A program made the translations under genes and the position numbers. Shown here piece after piece: positions 43,655-53,326 of a DNA stretch of 64,000 nt. The first letter of the stretch is position 1, and each line of letters starts with the position of its first letter. This DNA comes from Phycisphaerales bacterium (GTDB lineage: Bacteria; Planctomycetota; Phycisphaerae; Phycisphaerales; SM1A02), in NCBI GenBank assembly GCA_029247205.1, contig JAQWLT010000033.1, positions 62,001 to 126,000 on the forward strand. The letters are read 5' to 3'. The notes under the pieces were generated by a model. The model made no database searches, was not told the DNA's origin, and saw only the letters and a list, made by a program, of their open reading frames with translations.

Positions 43655-46600
43655 ATGACATCGAACGCCACATTCACACACCTGCATCTGCACAGCGAAT
43701 ACTCGCTGCTGGATGGGCACAATCGAATCAAGCCACTGGTTGAACGGATTGCTGAACTCGGCATGACATCAGTTGCATTGACTGACCATGGCAATCTCTT
43801 TGGCGCCGCTGAATTTTACACAGCCGCCAAACGTGCTGGCATCAAACCAATTCTCGGTATCGAAGCGTATGTTGCGCCAGAAGCAAGGACGAAACGAGCA
43901 AAGAGCACACTCGGCCCTGATGGTGGGTTCCACCTTGTGTTGCTTGCCCGTAACAATCAGGGATGGCAGAACTTGCTCAAGTTGAGTAGTGACGCATACC
44001 TGAATGGTTTTTATCACAAACCACGTATGGATCGAGAAACATTGGCGCAGTGGTCAGAGGGCCTCATTGCCATCAATGGGCACCTTGGCTCATCACTCGC
44101 ATGGCACTTGCTCAAATTCGAACGCACAGGTGATGAACGTCATTGGCAAGCGGCGCTTGCTGAAGCCAAATGGCATACGAAAACCTTTGGTCCTGATGAA
44201 GATGGGGAACCATGCTTCTATGTTGAACTCCAAAGGCTTGGCGTGGAAGATCAAACGATCATCAATCCACATCTCATTCGGCTTGCTGGTGAACTCAACC
44301 TTCCTCTGGTGTGTGACAATGATGCGCATTTTCTATGTGCTGAAGATCATGGTTCACACGACACCCTGTGTTGCATCTCCATGGGTCGCACCAAGGATGA
44401 TCCATCTCGGCTGACCTACCCAGAAGACATTTATGTGAAATCCCCTGAGCAGATGGTTGAAGCATTCGCTGATGTCCCTGAAGCAATTGCGAATACCAAT
44501 AAAATTGCCGATCGGTGCAATGCTGACATCGACTTTGAAGCAAGCCATGCACCGGTTGTTCGTGTGACCGCCCCTAAAAAGTCGCCAAAATGGAATGGGA
44601 AATCTGATCTCACCGAATGGTTCAAGGAGTGGTGCCAACGCATTCAACTCCACCCATTTGATGCCGAGAAAGATGCGGATATTGATCGTGGTGTACTGGA
44701 AGACGAGTGCGATCGTGCGCTTCGCTTGCTGACAGAGGCTGGTTTGATTTGGCGTTATGGGAGTGATGGCGTCACTGATGCGATCCAGGAACGGTGTGAG
44801 CGCGAACTTCGCATCTTGTCTGAGAAACGCATCAGCGCCTACTTTCTCATCTGCTGGGACTTTGTCAATTGGGCTCGACAACGCGGCATTCCAGCAAGCG
44901 CTCGTGGAAGTGGTGTGGGCACAATGGTGGGGTATGTACTTGGTCTCTCCAACGCATGCCCCGAACACTATGGCTTGCTCTTTGAGCGATTCACAGATCC
45001 AGATCGCGATGAGTACCCGGACATCGACATTGACATTTGCCAAAATGGACGCAGTGAAGTCATTCGGTATGTCCGTGAGAAATACGGCCATGTTGCGCAG
45101 ATCATCACCTTTGGGCGACTCAAGGCAAAGGCGTCGATCAAAGATGTATCTCGCGTCTTGGGGCTCGAGCCAACTGAAGGCCAGCGGCTTTCAAATCTTG
45201 TTCCAAATGAATTGAACATCACGATTGAAAGTGGTCTTGTTTCAGCCCCAGACTTCAAGTCTGAGTATGAAAAAAACCCGCTCGCTCGCCGTGTCATCGA
45301 CGAAGCAAAAACACTTGAGGGTCATGCCCGGCACGCGGGTGTTCATGCCGCTGGTGTTGTGATCGCCACGCAACCACTCGACACAATCGTTCCACTCTGT
45401 CGTGTTAGTGGAAATGATGAGGCTGTCACACAGTGGGATGGACCCACTTGTGAGCATGTCGGCCTACTCAAGATGGACTTCTTGGGACTTCGAACCCTTT
45501 CAACGCTTGAGTTGGCAAGAGATCTTATCTCGGTGACGCTTGATGAGGAGGCCATTTGGGCTGCCACTGGGCAAACTGTCGGGGATGGTGCTCACCCGCT
45601 TGATCTTGATCGAATTCCGAGAGACAACCAGACCGTTCTTGACCTCTTCCGCCGAGGGGATACATCTGGTGTGTTTCAGTTTGAGTCGGCTGGCATGCGG
45701 CAACTGCTTCGTGAGATGCAACCTGACAGACTTGAGGACTTGATTGCCGCTAATGCGTTGTACCGGCCAGGTCCAATGGACTTGATTCCAGAATACAACG
45801 ATCGTAAACATGGCCGCAAAGAAGTACCGAGCCTTCATCCAATTGTTGATGCATTCACCGCAGAGACTTATGGAATTATGGTGTATCAAGAACAGGTCAT
45901 GCAAATTGTGCATGGGCTTGGGGACATCCCGCTTCGTCAAGCCTACACCTTGATCAAAGCAATTAGTAAGAAGAAGGTTGATGTGATTGACTCGGCACGG
46001 AGTGGATTCATCGATGGTGCTGCCGACAAGGGTTTGAACCGGAAGGAATCCGAACAACTTTTTGATCTCATTCTGAAGTTCGCTGGGTATGGATTCAATA
46101 AATCGCACTCGACCGGATACGCAATCATTGCGTATCAAACTGCATGGCTCAAGACGTGGTTCCCAGTGCAGTACATGGCGTCAGTACTCACATTCGAGAG
46201 CGCTGCGAAGAAGACCGAAGATTGGGCGCCATATCTAGAAGATTGCCGACATATACGATTTGCTGATGATGAGGCGAACACACCACATCAGGGTATTGGT
46301 GTGCAGGGACCAGATATCAACGAAAGTCGTACCCGCTTTACAGTCGTTCACGATGATGGAGTCGTGCCATCCTCACTCAACGGTTCTATTCGGTTCGGTT
46401 TGGGGAGCATCAAGGGTGTGGGTCAGAATGCGGTCGGCGCGATCATCACAGAACGTGACAAAAATGGACCGTTTGAATCACTTTGGGACCTTTGTGAACG
46501 GGTCCCACCTGGTTCAGTAAATCGGGCAACGCTTGAGTCGCTCGCCAAGTCGGGCTCACTTGATTCCCTGCATGGATTTCAATTTCGCGCAGCTATGGCC

Positions 46601-47479
46601 CAGGGCGCTGAGTCGGCATTAAAGTCGGGCCAGAAACTCGCCCAAGACGCAGCTGCTGGACAAGCCCAACTCTTTGGTGCACCGCCAACAACGTCAGTGG
46701 ATGATTCTGTTCCATCAAGTTTGCCGGATGCCGCACCGTGGTCCGAGCGTGAGTCGCTTGCGTTTGAACGTGAGTTGCTTGGGTTCCATGTCTCTGGACA
46801 TCCGCTTGATGAGTATGACTCGCTCATTCGTGTTTTCTGCACTGGAACACTGGCCGAACTCCAACAACTTCCTCTTGGCCGACAGGTTCGAGTGGGGGCA
46901 ATGATTGCAACCTCTCGGATTGTCTCCATTCAACGGGGGCGAAATGCTGGACAACGCATGGCCATGTTGTCGCTTCAAGACCGCACGACATCCATGGATG
47001 CTGTCATGTTCTCTGACCACTATGCAAGAGATGGCCATATGGTTGGAACCGATTCTGTCGTGTTCATTGAGGGCCACCTCGACATCAATAACCGAAGTGG
47101 TGAGCGGCAATTCATTGTCGAGAGAGTCCTCGCCCCAAGCGATGCGGCTCGTTGTCTCACTGATCGAATTGAACTTCATGTGCCAATGCAAGAAGGTGAG
47201 TCATCGAAAGCCGCCCAAGAGCGACTTCGAATGACAGCGGGGTACATCAAACAAGCTGGTGGTTCCCGAATAGCCGATGGGGGGCACGCGGCGAGTATTT
47301 TTCTTCACCTCGACCTCCCTGATCGGCAGGTCACACTCAAGAGCGGACTACGGGTCGTTCCCCATGAACAACTCTTGCAGCAACTTACCGAGATGCTTGG
47401 CGGGTGTGATCAGGTGAAGCTGATCGGGACGATCCCCCACGCTGCCGAAAAACCTTCGTATAAAAACCGTCGGTCGTAG
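43655..47479 (+). CDS. dnaE: DNA polymerase III alpha subunit
   Basis: The 1274-residue replicative polymerase. The N-terminal PHP domain opens with HLHLHSEYSLLDG (8-20) and has LTDHGNLFGAAEF. The palm catalytic acids lie in PDIDIDICQNGR at about 453 (usually PDFDIDFC). Also visible: GMRQLLREMQPDRLEDLIAANALYRPGPM, HSTGYAIIAYQTAWLK, the helix-hairpin-helix region around GLGSIKGVGQNAVGAI, and a C-terminal OB fold (VRVGAMIATSRI). This is the DnaE1 type, not the shorter DnaE2 lacking a beta-binding motif. It converges on the pseudo-receiver gene with 5 nt between stops. Confidence 0.97.
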   Translation: MTSNATFTHLHLHSEYSLLDGHNRIKPLVERIAELGMTSVALTDHGNLFGAAEFYTAAKRAGIKPILGIEAYVAPEARTKRAKSTLGPDGGFHLVLLARNNQGWQNLLKLSSDAYLNGFYHKPRMDRETLAQWSEGLIAINGHLGSSLAWHLLKFERTGDERHWQAALAEAKWHTKTFGPDEDGEPCFYVELQRLGVEDQTIINPHLIRLAGELNLPLVCDNDAHFLCAEDHGSHDTLCCISMGRTKDDPSRLTYPEDIYVKSPEQMVEAFADVPEAIANTNKIADRCNADIDFEASHAPVVRVTAPKKSPKWNGKSDLTEWFKEWCQRIQLHPFDAEKDADIDRGVLEDECDRALRLLTEAGLIWRYGSDGVTDAIQERCERELRILSEKRISAYFLICWDFVNWARQRGIPASARGSGVGTMVGYVLGLSNACPEHYGLLFERFTDPDRDEYPDIDIDICQNGRSEVIRYVREKYGHVAQIITFGRLKAKASIKDVSRVLGLEPTEGQRLSNLVPNELNITIESGLVSAPDFKSEYEKNPLARRVIDEAKTLEGHARHAGVHAAGVVIATQPLDTIVPLCRVSGNDEAVTQWDGPTCEHVGLLKMDFLGLRTLSTLELARDLISVTLDEEAIWAATGQTVGDGAHPLDLDRIPRDNQTVLDLFRRGDTSGVFQFESAGMRQLLREMQPDRLEDLIAANALYRPGPMDLIPEYNDRKHGRKEVPSLHPIVDAFTAETYGIMVYQEQVMQIVHGLGDIPLRQAYTLIKAISKKKVDVIDSARSGFIDGAADKGLNRKESEQLFDLILKFAGYGFNKSHSTGYAIIAYQTAWLKTWFPVQYMASVLTFESAAKKTEDWAPYLEDCRHIRFADDEANTPHQGIGVQGPDINESRTRFTVVHDDGVVPSSLNGSIRFGLGSIKGVGQNAVGAIITERDKNGPFESLWDLCERVPPGSVNRATLESLAKSGSLDSLHGFQFRAAMAQGAESALKSGQKLAQDAAAGQAQLFGAPPTTSVDDSVPSSLPDAAPWSERESLAFERELLGFHVSGHPLDEYDSLIRVFCTGTLAELQQLPLGRQVRVGAMIATSRIVSIQRGRNAGQRMAMLSLQDRTTSMDAVMFSDHYARDGHMVGTDSVVFIEGHLDINNRSGERQFIVERVLAPSDAARCLTDRIELHVPMQEGESSKAAQERLRMTAGYIKQAGGSRIADGGHAASIFLHLDLPDRQVTLKSGLRVVPHEQLLQQLTEMLGGCDQVKLIGTIPHAAEKPSYKNRRS

Positions 47480-47484
47480 AGCGC

Positions 47485-48588
47485 TCAGGCTGCGAGATTC
47501 CAACCATCGTCTGCTGGCTCATCTGGCCATTCAGGGCGTGATCGCTTATGAACACGGATGATCTGCGAAAGCTGCTCGGTAATGATTGTTCGAAGCACAT
47601 CAAGTGTTGCTGCGTGTTGATCATCGAATCCGACTTCAGCGTCACGGAACAACACAAACACTGCCAGGCACTCCTCGCCTCGGTGGCATGAGAACGCCGC
47701 CATGTCGGCACCCTCAATCATCTTCATAGAGCCGCCGGCGGTATTTGCAAACTCACTTGTGTCTTCAAACCGAATGAGGTCGTGCTCATTGCTCATAGGC
47801 TTACACACCACGTCACCAAGATCGTGAAGCATGGGCATCAGATCCTTATCCTGCCACTGGTAGTTCACATAGGCTCCCACTCCGTACTGGTCATCACCTT
47901 CTTTGAGGTAGACAACGGCGTTGGTAGGACCAATTCGCTTCAAAATATACTCAAGAGATGTACGAAGCATGTCTTCAACATCGAGTTCTTGGGAGACAAG
48001 TGTCTTGAATTCGCTCGACATGGCCACATCGGTCATCTGCGAACGCATTGAGCGATAAGCCGACGCCAAATCGCCACACAGAACGTCGACCTGCTCAGAC
48101 ATCTCGTCGCGAGCTTCGGACAACTCCTTGCAGTTATTGGCGAGTTCCTTGAGACGCTCCTCACGGCCACGGTGAGCACGAACACGAGCCATGAGTTGTT
48201 CCATTCGCTCTGGAATTCGACTGTGATCGGTTGGAAGTGTGATCCAGTCTGAAGCGCCGCTTCGAATTGCTTCGACCACATCATCTGGATTTGGAGCACC
48301 GCCATACACAATAGCGCGGACATAAGGGGTGCTTTCTTGCACCTCTCGAATAAATTGCCATGCAGCGTCTTGCCTGCCATCACTGGCGACTGCCAGAATG
48401 TCTGGTTCCACTTCTGCGACCAACGAATAGGCCAAGTTGACCGAATCGCTCGTCTCACACACATACCCAAGCGTCTCTAATCGAAGCACGAGGCGATCGC
48501 GATCCTTTCCGGGGGATCCAATGATCATGCACCGTCCAAGGCTCATACTGCAGTTCTTCTTTGTCGTGTGCTGTTTAAGTGGGTTCAT
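47485..48588 (-). CDS. Pseudo-receiver/GAF protein
   Basis: A 367-residue signalling-type protein. The N-terminal domain (about 20-135) has a receiver fold (CMIIGSPGKDRDRLVLRLETLGY...PDILAVASDG...GASDWITLPTD) but every phosphorylation residue is missing: no acidic pair at the end of beta-1, no aspartate at the acceptor site, and Leu where the conserved Lys should be. A coiled coil (about 160-200) leads to a GAF-like domain (about 210-350; VVYLKEGDDQYGVGAYVN). There is no output domain. The ATG at 48588 follows GGAG by 7 nt. It probably senses or binds a ligand and works by protein contact. Confidence 0.8.
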   Translation of the reverse strand: MNPLKQHTTKKNCSMSLGRCMIIGSPGKDRDRLVLRLETLGYVCETSDSVNLAYSLVAEVEPDILAVASDGRQDAAWQFIREVQESTPYVRAIVYGGAPNPDDVVEAIRSGASDWITLPTDHSRIPERMEQLMARVRAHRGREERLKELANNCKELSEARDEMSEQVDVLCGDLASAYRSMRSQMTDVAMSSEFKTLVSQELDVEDMLRTSLEYILKRIGPTNAVVYLKEGDDQYGVGAYVNYQWQDKDLMPMLHDLGDVVCKPMSNEHDLIRFEDTSEFANTAGGSMKMIEGADMAAFSCHRGEECLAVFVLFRDAEVGFDDQHAATLDVLRTIITEQLSQIIRVHKRSRPEWPDEPADDGWNLAA

Positions 48589-48595
48589 CGTCAGT

Positions 48596-48601
48596 CTCCG
48601 G
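48596..48601 (-). promoter_or_regulatory. Ribosome binding site of the pseudo-receiver gene
   Basis: CCGGAG on the minus strand, with its GGAG 7 nt before the ATG at 48588. It favours this start over in-frame ATGs at 48651 and 48699. Confidence 0.6.
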
Positions 48602-48824
48602 TGTCTTTCTAGGTTCTTGGCAGGCTTCCTATTCCCAGCCAACGCAGCCATCGGCCTAATTTCAGAGCGGTTCCAGTCATACTCCCGCAGGAACAGCACA
48701 AATCATGCCATTGGCCAAGATGGGCCTATCGCACGGATTGCTCAACTGATCGCTTGCCCATGTGCTCACAATGGGATACGTCTCTGAAAGGATGTGGAAA
48801 GAAATTATCTGGTACGGCTGATAT

Positions 48825-49493
48825 TTATCGGGCCTGAAACAGCCGAACGGCCTCTGGGGGCCTTGGGTAGAGCGGTTCGAGCGTGCGGGGGTCTGCATAC
48901 TGACCGCCTGCAGCGGCCCGCTCGGCCGCTTGCAAGCATGCAAGTGGATCCCATTGTGGTGGGGTGAGTGCATGGTGGGCCGCAGCGACCGCCTCTTGTA
49001 GTGGTTGGGGAACATGCTCGTCGCCAAGCACCGCTACACAGCCCGCAATCGCTGAAGCAACTGACTCTTCACACACCAATCCTGGCTTACCCACGATGCC
49101 ATGATCCGGTCCAACCCGGGTCAACCACACCGAATCTCGTCGCCCCGCAAGCAAAGTGGCCACATCACCTTCTGTTTCTGAGTAACCCATGGCAGCCACA
49201 ATGGCGGATGGCACAGCCACGACCCGGCACCCAGTCGTCATCGCCAGTGTCCGAGCTGTTGAGACAGCAACCCGAAGACCCGTAAACCCACCAGGGCCAA
49301 TCGACACTCCAATAAGCGAGAGGTCTTGTGGTTGAGCGCCAACTTCGTCAAAAAGCTGCTTGATTGCAGGCATGAGTTGATCATCAACACCCGAAGCGGA
49401 CTCAAGGGTGATTGTTCGAACCATGCCTGTGTCGCCGCGAACCGCCACGCCCCCACAACGCTGAGAAGACTCAATGGCGAGATGCACGCTCAC
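48825..49493 (-). CDS. tsaB: tRNA threonylcarbamoyladenosine biosynthesis protein TsaB
   Basis: A 222-residue member of the Kae1/TsaB ASKHA fold, partner of TsaD in t6A37 tRNA modification. Markers: HLAIESSQRCGGVAV at the start, VSIGPGGFTGLRVAVSTARTLAM and VPSAIVAAMGY. The GTG at 49493 is preferred over ATG 49508: it yields the family-typical N-terminus and forms a GTGA overlap with the preceding phosphoesterase stop. The last ~40 residues are not conserved in the family. Third gene of a coupled operon with a phosphoesterase and a DNA methyltransferase; 236 nt without a gene separates it from the pseudo-receiver gene. Confidence 0.9.
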   Translation of the reverse strand: MSVHLAIESSQRCGGVAVRGDTGMVRTITLESASGVDDQLMPAIKQLFDEVGAQPQDLSLIGVSIGPGGFTGLRVAVSTARTLAMTTGCRVVAVPSAIVAAMGYSETEGDVATLLAGRRDSVWLTRVGPDHGIVGKPGLVCEESVASAIAGCVAVLGDEHVPQPLQEAVAAAHHALTPPQWDPLACLQAAERAAAGGQYADPRTLEPLYPRPPEAVRLFQAR

Positions 49494-50377
49494 GATGAAG
49501 GGTCCCATGCTGGCAAGAGTTGAATTGGCTCGGCAGCTGCGAACATGGCGTCTACGGATGGCTCCTGAGCCAGATCAACCCGCAAGACAGCACCAGAGTC
49601 TTGATCACTTGCCAGTGCCATGACATGCTCACCCATGCGTCGCACTCCCGCTTCAATTTGCACATGACCAATTACAAAGCACTTCACCCCCCAAGCCGTC
49701 CGAAGTTCATCGACTTGGTCATCGGTGAACTGGCGCCCCCAAGTCAATAGATAAGCCGAACCTATTGGCCCTCTTCGATCATCCTCACCCATCTCGCGAT
49801 CAAGCAAACTGGTGTCGAAGCGTTTGGTCAACGCGGCATTGGGTAAGGAGTGCGTGCACTGAATACCAGAGGCTGTCCGGACAGCAATGGGCATTGATTG
49901 AAGAAAGTCGTCAACTGATGACGCGACAGATTCCCAGTCCTCGCCAAAACTCATCGCCAACCCATCTTCAAACTGCTCGACGCTATTGCCGCCACCTTTT
50001 GTAACACCAACGCTGGTCAACTGAGAGTTCTCGTGGTTCCCCAAAAGTGGGTGCACGCGCCCCGGATACTTAAGTAAGAGCTTTGCGACTCGGGTCAGCA
50101 TGCGCCAACTCATATCGCAATTGTGCACCAAGGTTGGCCCGTGAATAAGTTCTTGGAGCACGAGATGCTTGGATGGGTCCGAAAGGTCGGCCGCGCCGAT
50201 GATCCGCATGAAGTTCGGCAAGTGATCATGGAGATCCCCTGCGATCAAGAGTGTTCCAGTATCCGGAAGGTGAACAGTGCAACCAACACGACTGCTTGTT
50301 GATCGCATACTCGCTGCCGCACAACTCAAGAGGTTGGCAACCTCGGTAGCATTGGTGTAGTCGATTGGTTCACTCAC
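49490..50377 (-). CDS. Metallophosphoesterase (PPP-like)
   Basis: A 295-residue calcineurin-like phosphoesterase. Metal motifs are IAGDLHDHLPNF (GDxHxx), LLGNHENSQL (GNHE), a later HSLPNA and IGHVQIEAG (GH). The GDLHD and GNHE form is closer to Ser/Thr protein phosphatases and diadenosine tetraphosphatases than to YkuE-type enzymes. There is no signal peptide. It is tied by ATGA to the methyltransferase upstream and by GTGA to tsaB downstream, so all three are probably made from one message. Confidence 0.86.
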   Translation of the reverse strand: MSEPIDYTNATEVANLLSCAAASMRSTSSRVGCTVHLPDTGTLLIAGDLHDHLPNFMRIIGAADLSDPSKHLVLQELIHGPTLVHNCDMSWRMLTRVAKLLLKYPGRVHPLLGNHENSQLTSVGVTKGGGNSVEQFEDGLAMSFGEDWESVASSVDDFLQSMPIAVRTASGIQCTHSLPNAALTKRFDTSLLDREMGEDDRRGPIGSAYLLTWGRQFTDDQVDELRTAWGVKCFVIGHVQIEAGVRRMGEHVMALASDQDSGAVLRVDLAQEPSVDAMFAAAEPIQLLPAWDPSS

Positions 50378-51384
50378 GCGTCTTCGCCAGTTTTTCCCTT
50401 GTTAGATCGACGCTTGAAAATGGCAGAGGATTGCCCAATCGCGGCACCCTTTCGCTTCATTCCAATCTGAGTAATCCGCTCCCAAGCACTTTTTGCTGTC
50501 TTCTCAGACTGCTCAATGCCAATCGACCGACGTCCATGAGCACGAGCAACCGTACCGGTTGTACCACTTCCGGAAAATGGATCAAGCACCAGATCGCCCT
50601 CGTTCGAGCACGCCAAGATCACCCGCTCTAGATACACCTCTGGAATCTGATTCTGGTGACCGTGCCGCCGCTCTGAGTTATTACCTTGAATTCGTCCCCA
50701 ATACTTACCGTACCAAACATCCATTGGTACACGCATGCCTTGGTTAGAGGACTTCTCCATCGTCCGTTTATCCCCATAAATGCTCGCACGATCAGACATC
50801 TCCAATATCTCATCTGGGTTCCATGTGCGGGCAGTGGGGTCCTTACAGAAATACAAAGCGTGCACCTTGCTCATGATGAATGATGAGTCGCGGTGCTGAC
50901 CAAATCGAAAGTGCCACACACACCAGTTGATCATCAAGAGACCGCGACGCTTGAGATGCATCACGACTTCGGCGGCTGTGTCATCTGGAATATTGACCCA
51001 CATGCTGCCAGTTGGACCGAGTGCATCGATACACGCATCTAGCCAATCAAATGTAAATCGTTCATATTGCGTGCGAGACATGTCGTCAGACCAACCGTCA
51101 TATGGAACATCCCAGTTGAAGGGTGGATCGGCAAAAATGAGGTCGACTGATCCACGCTCTGGCATCGCCGCAAGAACGTCTCGGCAATCTCCCAGATACA
51201 TCTGAGTGTGTGGGTTTGGCTCGGTCCATGCCGGTGAAGCCAATAGAGACTCGGGCACATGGGGATCCATGACATCGCCCATCATTCGGATGTCGGCTTT
51301 TGTGACATCTGCCAAACTTGATCGATGAGCACCTATGGCCCCAGAGGGCCCAGTGGTCGGGGTAGGAGATTCTTCTGCAGCCAT
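50374..51384 (-). CDS. Solitary DNA methyltransferase, beta-class (N6-adenine or N4-cytosine)
   Basis: A 336-residue site-specific DNA methyltransferase. The catalytic motif is DPPF (86-89, FADPPFNWDVPYDGW) and the S-adenosylmethionine motif is DPFSGSGTTGT (268-276). The catalytic motif precedes the AdoMet motif, which defines the beta class. The intervening region (105-250) would hold target recognition. No restriction endonuclease or specificity gene is present, so it acts alone. The first ~60 residues are low in similarity and may be an overlong start. It is the first gene of a coupled three-gene operon and is divergent from the TolC-like gene. Confidence 0.9.
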   Translation of the reverse strand: MAAEESPTPTTGPSGAIGAHRSSLADVTKADIRMMGDVMDPHVPESLLASPAWTEPNPHTQMYLGDCRDVLAAMPERGSVDLIFADPPFNWDVPYDGWSDDMSRTQYERFTFDWLDACIDALGPTGSMWVNIPDDTAAEVVMHLKRRGLLMINWCVWHFRFGQHRDSSFIMSKVHALYFCKDPTARTWNPDEILEMSDRASIYGDKRTMEKSSNQGMRVPMDVWYGKYWGRIQGNNSERRHGHQNQIPEVYLERVILACSNEGDLVLDPFSGSGTTGTVARAHGRRSIGIEQSEKTAKSAWERITQIGMKRKGAAIGQSSAIFKRRSNKGKTGEDA

Positions 51385-51445
51385 TCACCCAGTATTGCAG
51401 GTTCGATCCAGCATTGGATCGCCTTCCCCATACAATCCACGCCCG

Positions 51446-53197
51446 ATGAATCATGGATTCTCTATCGCAAGCATGCTGATCCTCGTTGGCTGCTCCCCAA
51501 GTTTCAATGCCATCGATGAGCACGTGAACACACTGCTTGTTGAGGGGAGTGAGCGGGTTGCTGCCACCGTGCCGCCAAGACCAAAGCTTGACTGGGCTGA
51601 AATCGATGCCACTGAAGATGAGATGAACAATAAACACCCCATCACGGTCAATCCGTCGGTTGAGGGTATGGAGTGGAAAACGAGCGAATCGGTGGATGCA
51701 AAGGAAGTTCTTGAGCGGCTCATTGGATATCAAGATGCCTCCGAGTCTGGTGAAATGCTGACGCTCGACGATGCACTGAGGTGGGCATTTGCTCATGGCC
51801 GTGAGTACCAGTTTGCAGAAGAAGACTACCTGCTTGTTTGCCTACAACTCATACTTGAACTGCATGCGTGGGTGCCCCAGATTGATGACGAAATTTCGAT
51901 GCAATATCAGCATGAAGATGGGGATAATGACTTCCTGCAATCAGCATCAGCGGTTGTAAACACATTTACTGCCAGCCAACGTTTACCGTGGGGTGGTGAC
52001 ATTACGGCGGGCTATGTCGCAACCTTTGCAAGAGAGTTCTATGGCCAAGCCTCTTCCGCTCCTGGAACCACTGAAAATACGCGTATTGGACAGTTCTTCT
52101 TTGGTGGAGGCATCCCTTTACTCCGTGGTGCTGGGATGATTGCACAAGAAGATCTGATTCAAGCCGAGCGAAGTCTTATCTATGCCGCCCGCACGTTTGA
52201 GCAATTCCGCCGCGACTTTTGGTTTCGCATTGTACGAACATGGTTTGGTTTATTGGTCCAACGACAACAACTCGACAACGCACTTGAATCAACAGCACTG
52301 CTTGACCAACTGGCAGAGCGACAACGTGCTTTGTATGAGGCTGGCCGCGCCAGACTATATGACGCAGCAGAAGCAGAAAACCGTGCGTTGCAAGAACAGT
52401 CTCGTGTGGCTGGTCTGCAAGAGACTTACCGGCTCGCTGTAGATCGATTTAAACTATTGATCAATATGCCAATCAACAAAGCAATGATGATTGACACTGG
52501 AACCATTGTGATTGATCCACCAGTCCTTGACCTTGATGCTGCTGTTCAAGTCGCCATGCACCAACGACTTGACCTGCAAACCGAACGAAATACGCTCGTC
52601 GATCGACAGCGTGGCGTTCGCAACGCACTCAATGGGCTACTTCCGGATCTTGATCTTGAGGGTGAGATTCGTTTTGGATCCAATGACACCTATTATTACG
52701 ACGCGGTTCTTCCATCCGTCGAAGATATGAATGCTGAGGCATCACTGACACTAAGCCTGCCACTTGATCGTCAAGATGAACGGGTTGCTGTTCGAAAGGC
52801 GCAGATATCGCTTGAACGCGGAAGGCGCGCCTATCGCCGCCAACGTGATGAAGCTGCGATTGAAGTGCGAACCTCCGTCCGTGATATTGATGCCAATCTC
52901 TTCTCGCTTGACATCCAGAGACGGAATGTAGATGTGGCGAGGGTCAATATTGAGTCGATTGATGCGGACCCTGATAGTTACACAGTGCTTGATCAACTGT
53001 CAGCGATTCAATCACTTCAACGGGCGCAAAATGGTAGAGCCGAAGCGTTCCAGAGGGTCCAAGAGTCCATCTTGCAATACCTCGTCACCACCGGGCAAAT
53101 GCGAATTGGAGTCGAGGCCAAACTTGAGCCAATTCCAGGAATGGTGGTTGGCACCACCTCCACCCTCTCTTACCAGCAAGCTTCGGTTACGGAGTAA
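51446..53197 (+). CDS. TolC-like outer-membrane efflux lipoprotein
   Basis: A 583-residue protein with a lipobox (LILVGC, cysteine 16), like OprM-type factors. The two halves of the TolC repeat are visible: the first with LTLDDALRWAFAHGREYQFAEEDYLL and long helices (RTFEQFRRDFWFRIVRTWFGLLVQRQQLDNALES), the second with LDAAVQVAMHQRLDLQTERNTLVDRQRGVRNA and helices to the end. It would form the outer-membrane channel of a tripartite pump. No inner-membrane pump is next to it; an HlyD-like adaptor lies further downstream after a gene on the other strand. The frame is open further upstream but the ATG at 51446 gives the lipoprotein signal. Confidence 0.88.
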   Translation: MNHGFSIASMLILVGCSPSFNAIDEHVNTLLVEGSERVAATVPPRPKLDWAEIDATEDEMNNKHPITVNPSVEGMEWKTSESVDAKEVLERLIGYQDASESGEMLTLDDALRWAFAHGREYQFAEEDYLLVCLQLILELHAWVPQIDDEISMQYQHEDGDNDFLQSASAVVNTFTASQRLPWGGDITAGYVATFAREFYGQASSAPGTTENTRIGQFFFGGGIPLLRGAGMIAQEDLIQAERSLIYAARTFEQFRRDFWFRIVRTWFGLLVQRQQLDNALESTALLDQLAERQRALYEAGRARLYDAAEAENRALQEQSRVAGLQETYRLAVDRFKLLINMPINKAMMIDTGTIVIDPPVLDLDAAVQVAMHQRLDLQTERNTLVDRQRGVRNALNGLLPDLDLEGEIRFGSNDTYYYDAVLPSVEDMNAEASLTLSLPLDRQDERVAVRKAQISLERGRRAYRRQRDEAAIEVRTSVRDIDANLFSLDIQRRNVDVARVNIESIDADPDSYTVLDQLSAIQSLQRAQNGRAEAFQRVQESILQYLVTTGQMRIGVEAKLEPIPGMVVGTTSTLSYQQASVTE

Positions 53198-53264
53198 GGT
53201 AGGTAGGTCTGTGCACGTTGATCCGTCGGCATCAATCCGCACATTTTGTGGTACAGCTCTGTCA

Positions 53265-53278
53265 CTCCTCTAGAGGAG
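53265..53278. repeat. 14-bp perfect palindrome between convergent genes
   Basis: CTCCTCTAGAGGAG lies in the 129-nt gap between the TolC-like and ASST-like genes, whose 3' ends face each other. This is the only long convergent gap in the window. The palindrome could act as a bidirectional end signal or a protein site; it has no T-tract. Confidence 0.6.
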
Positions 53279-53326
53279 GACCCGAAGGTGCAGTTACCGC
53301 ATCCGATCACCCAAGTGCGAGCGGTA

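Noticed and set aside
50374-51384. Restriction-modification system
   Set aside because: Only the methyltransferase is present; neighbours are a phosphoesterase and tsaB, with no nuclease motif.
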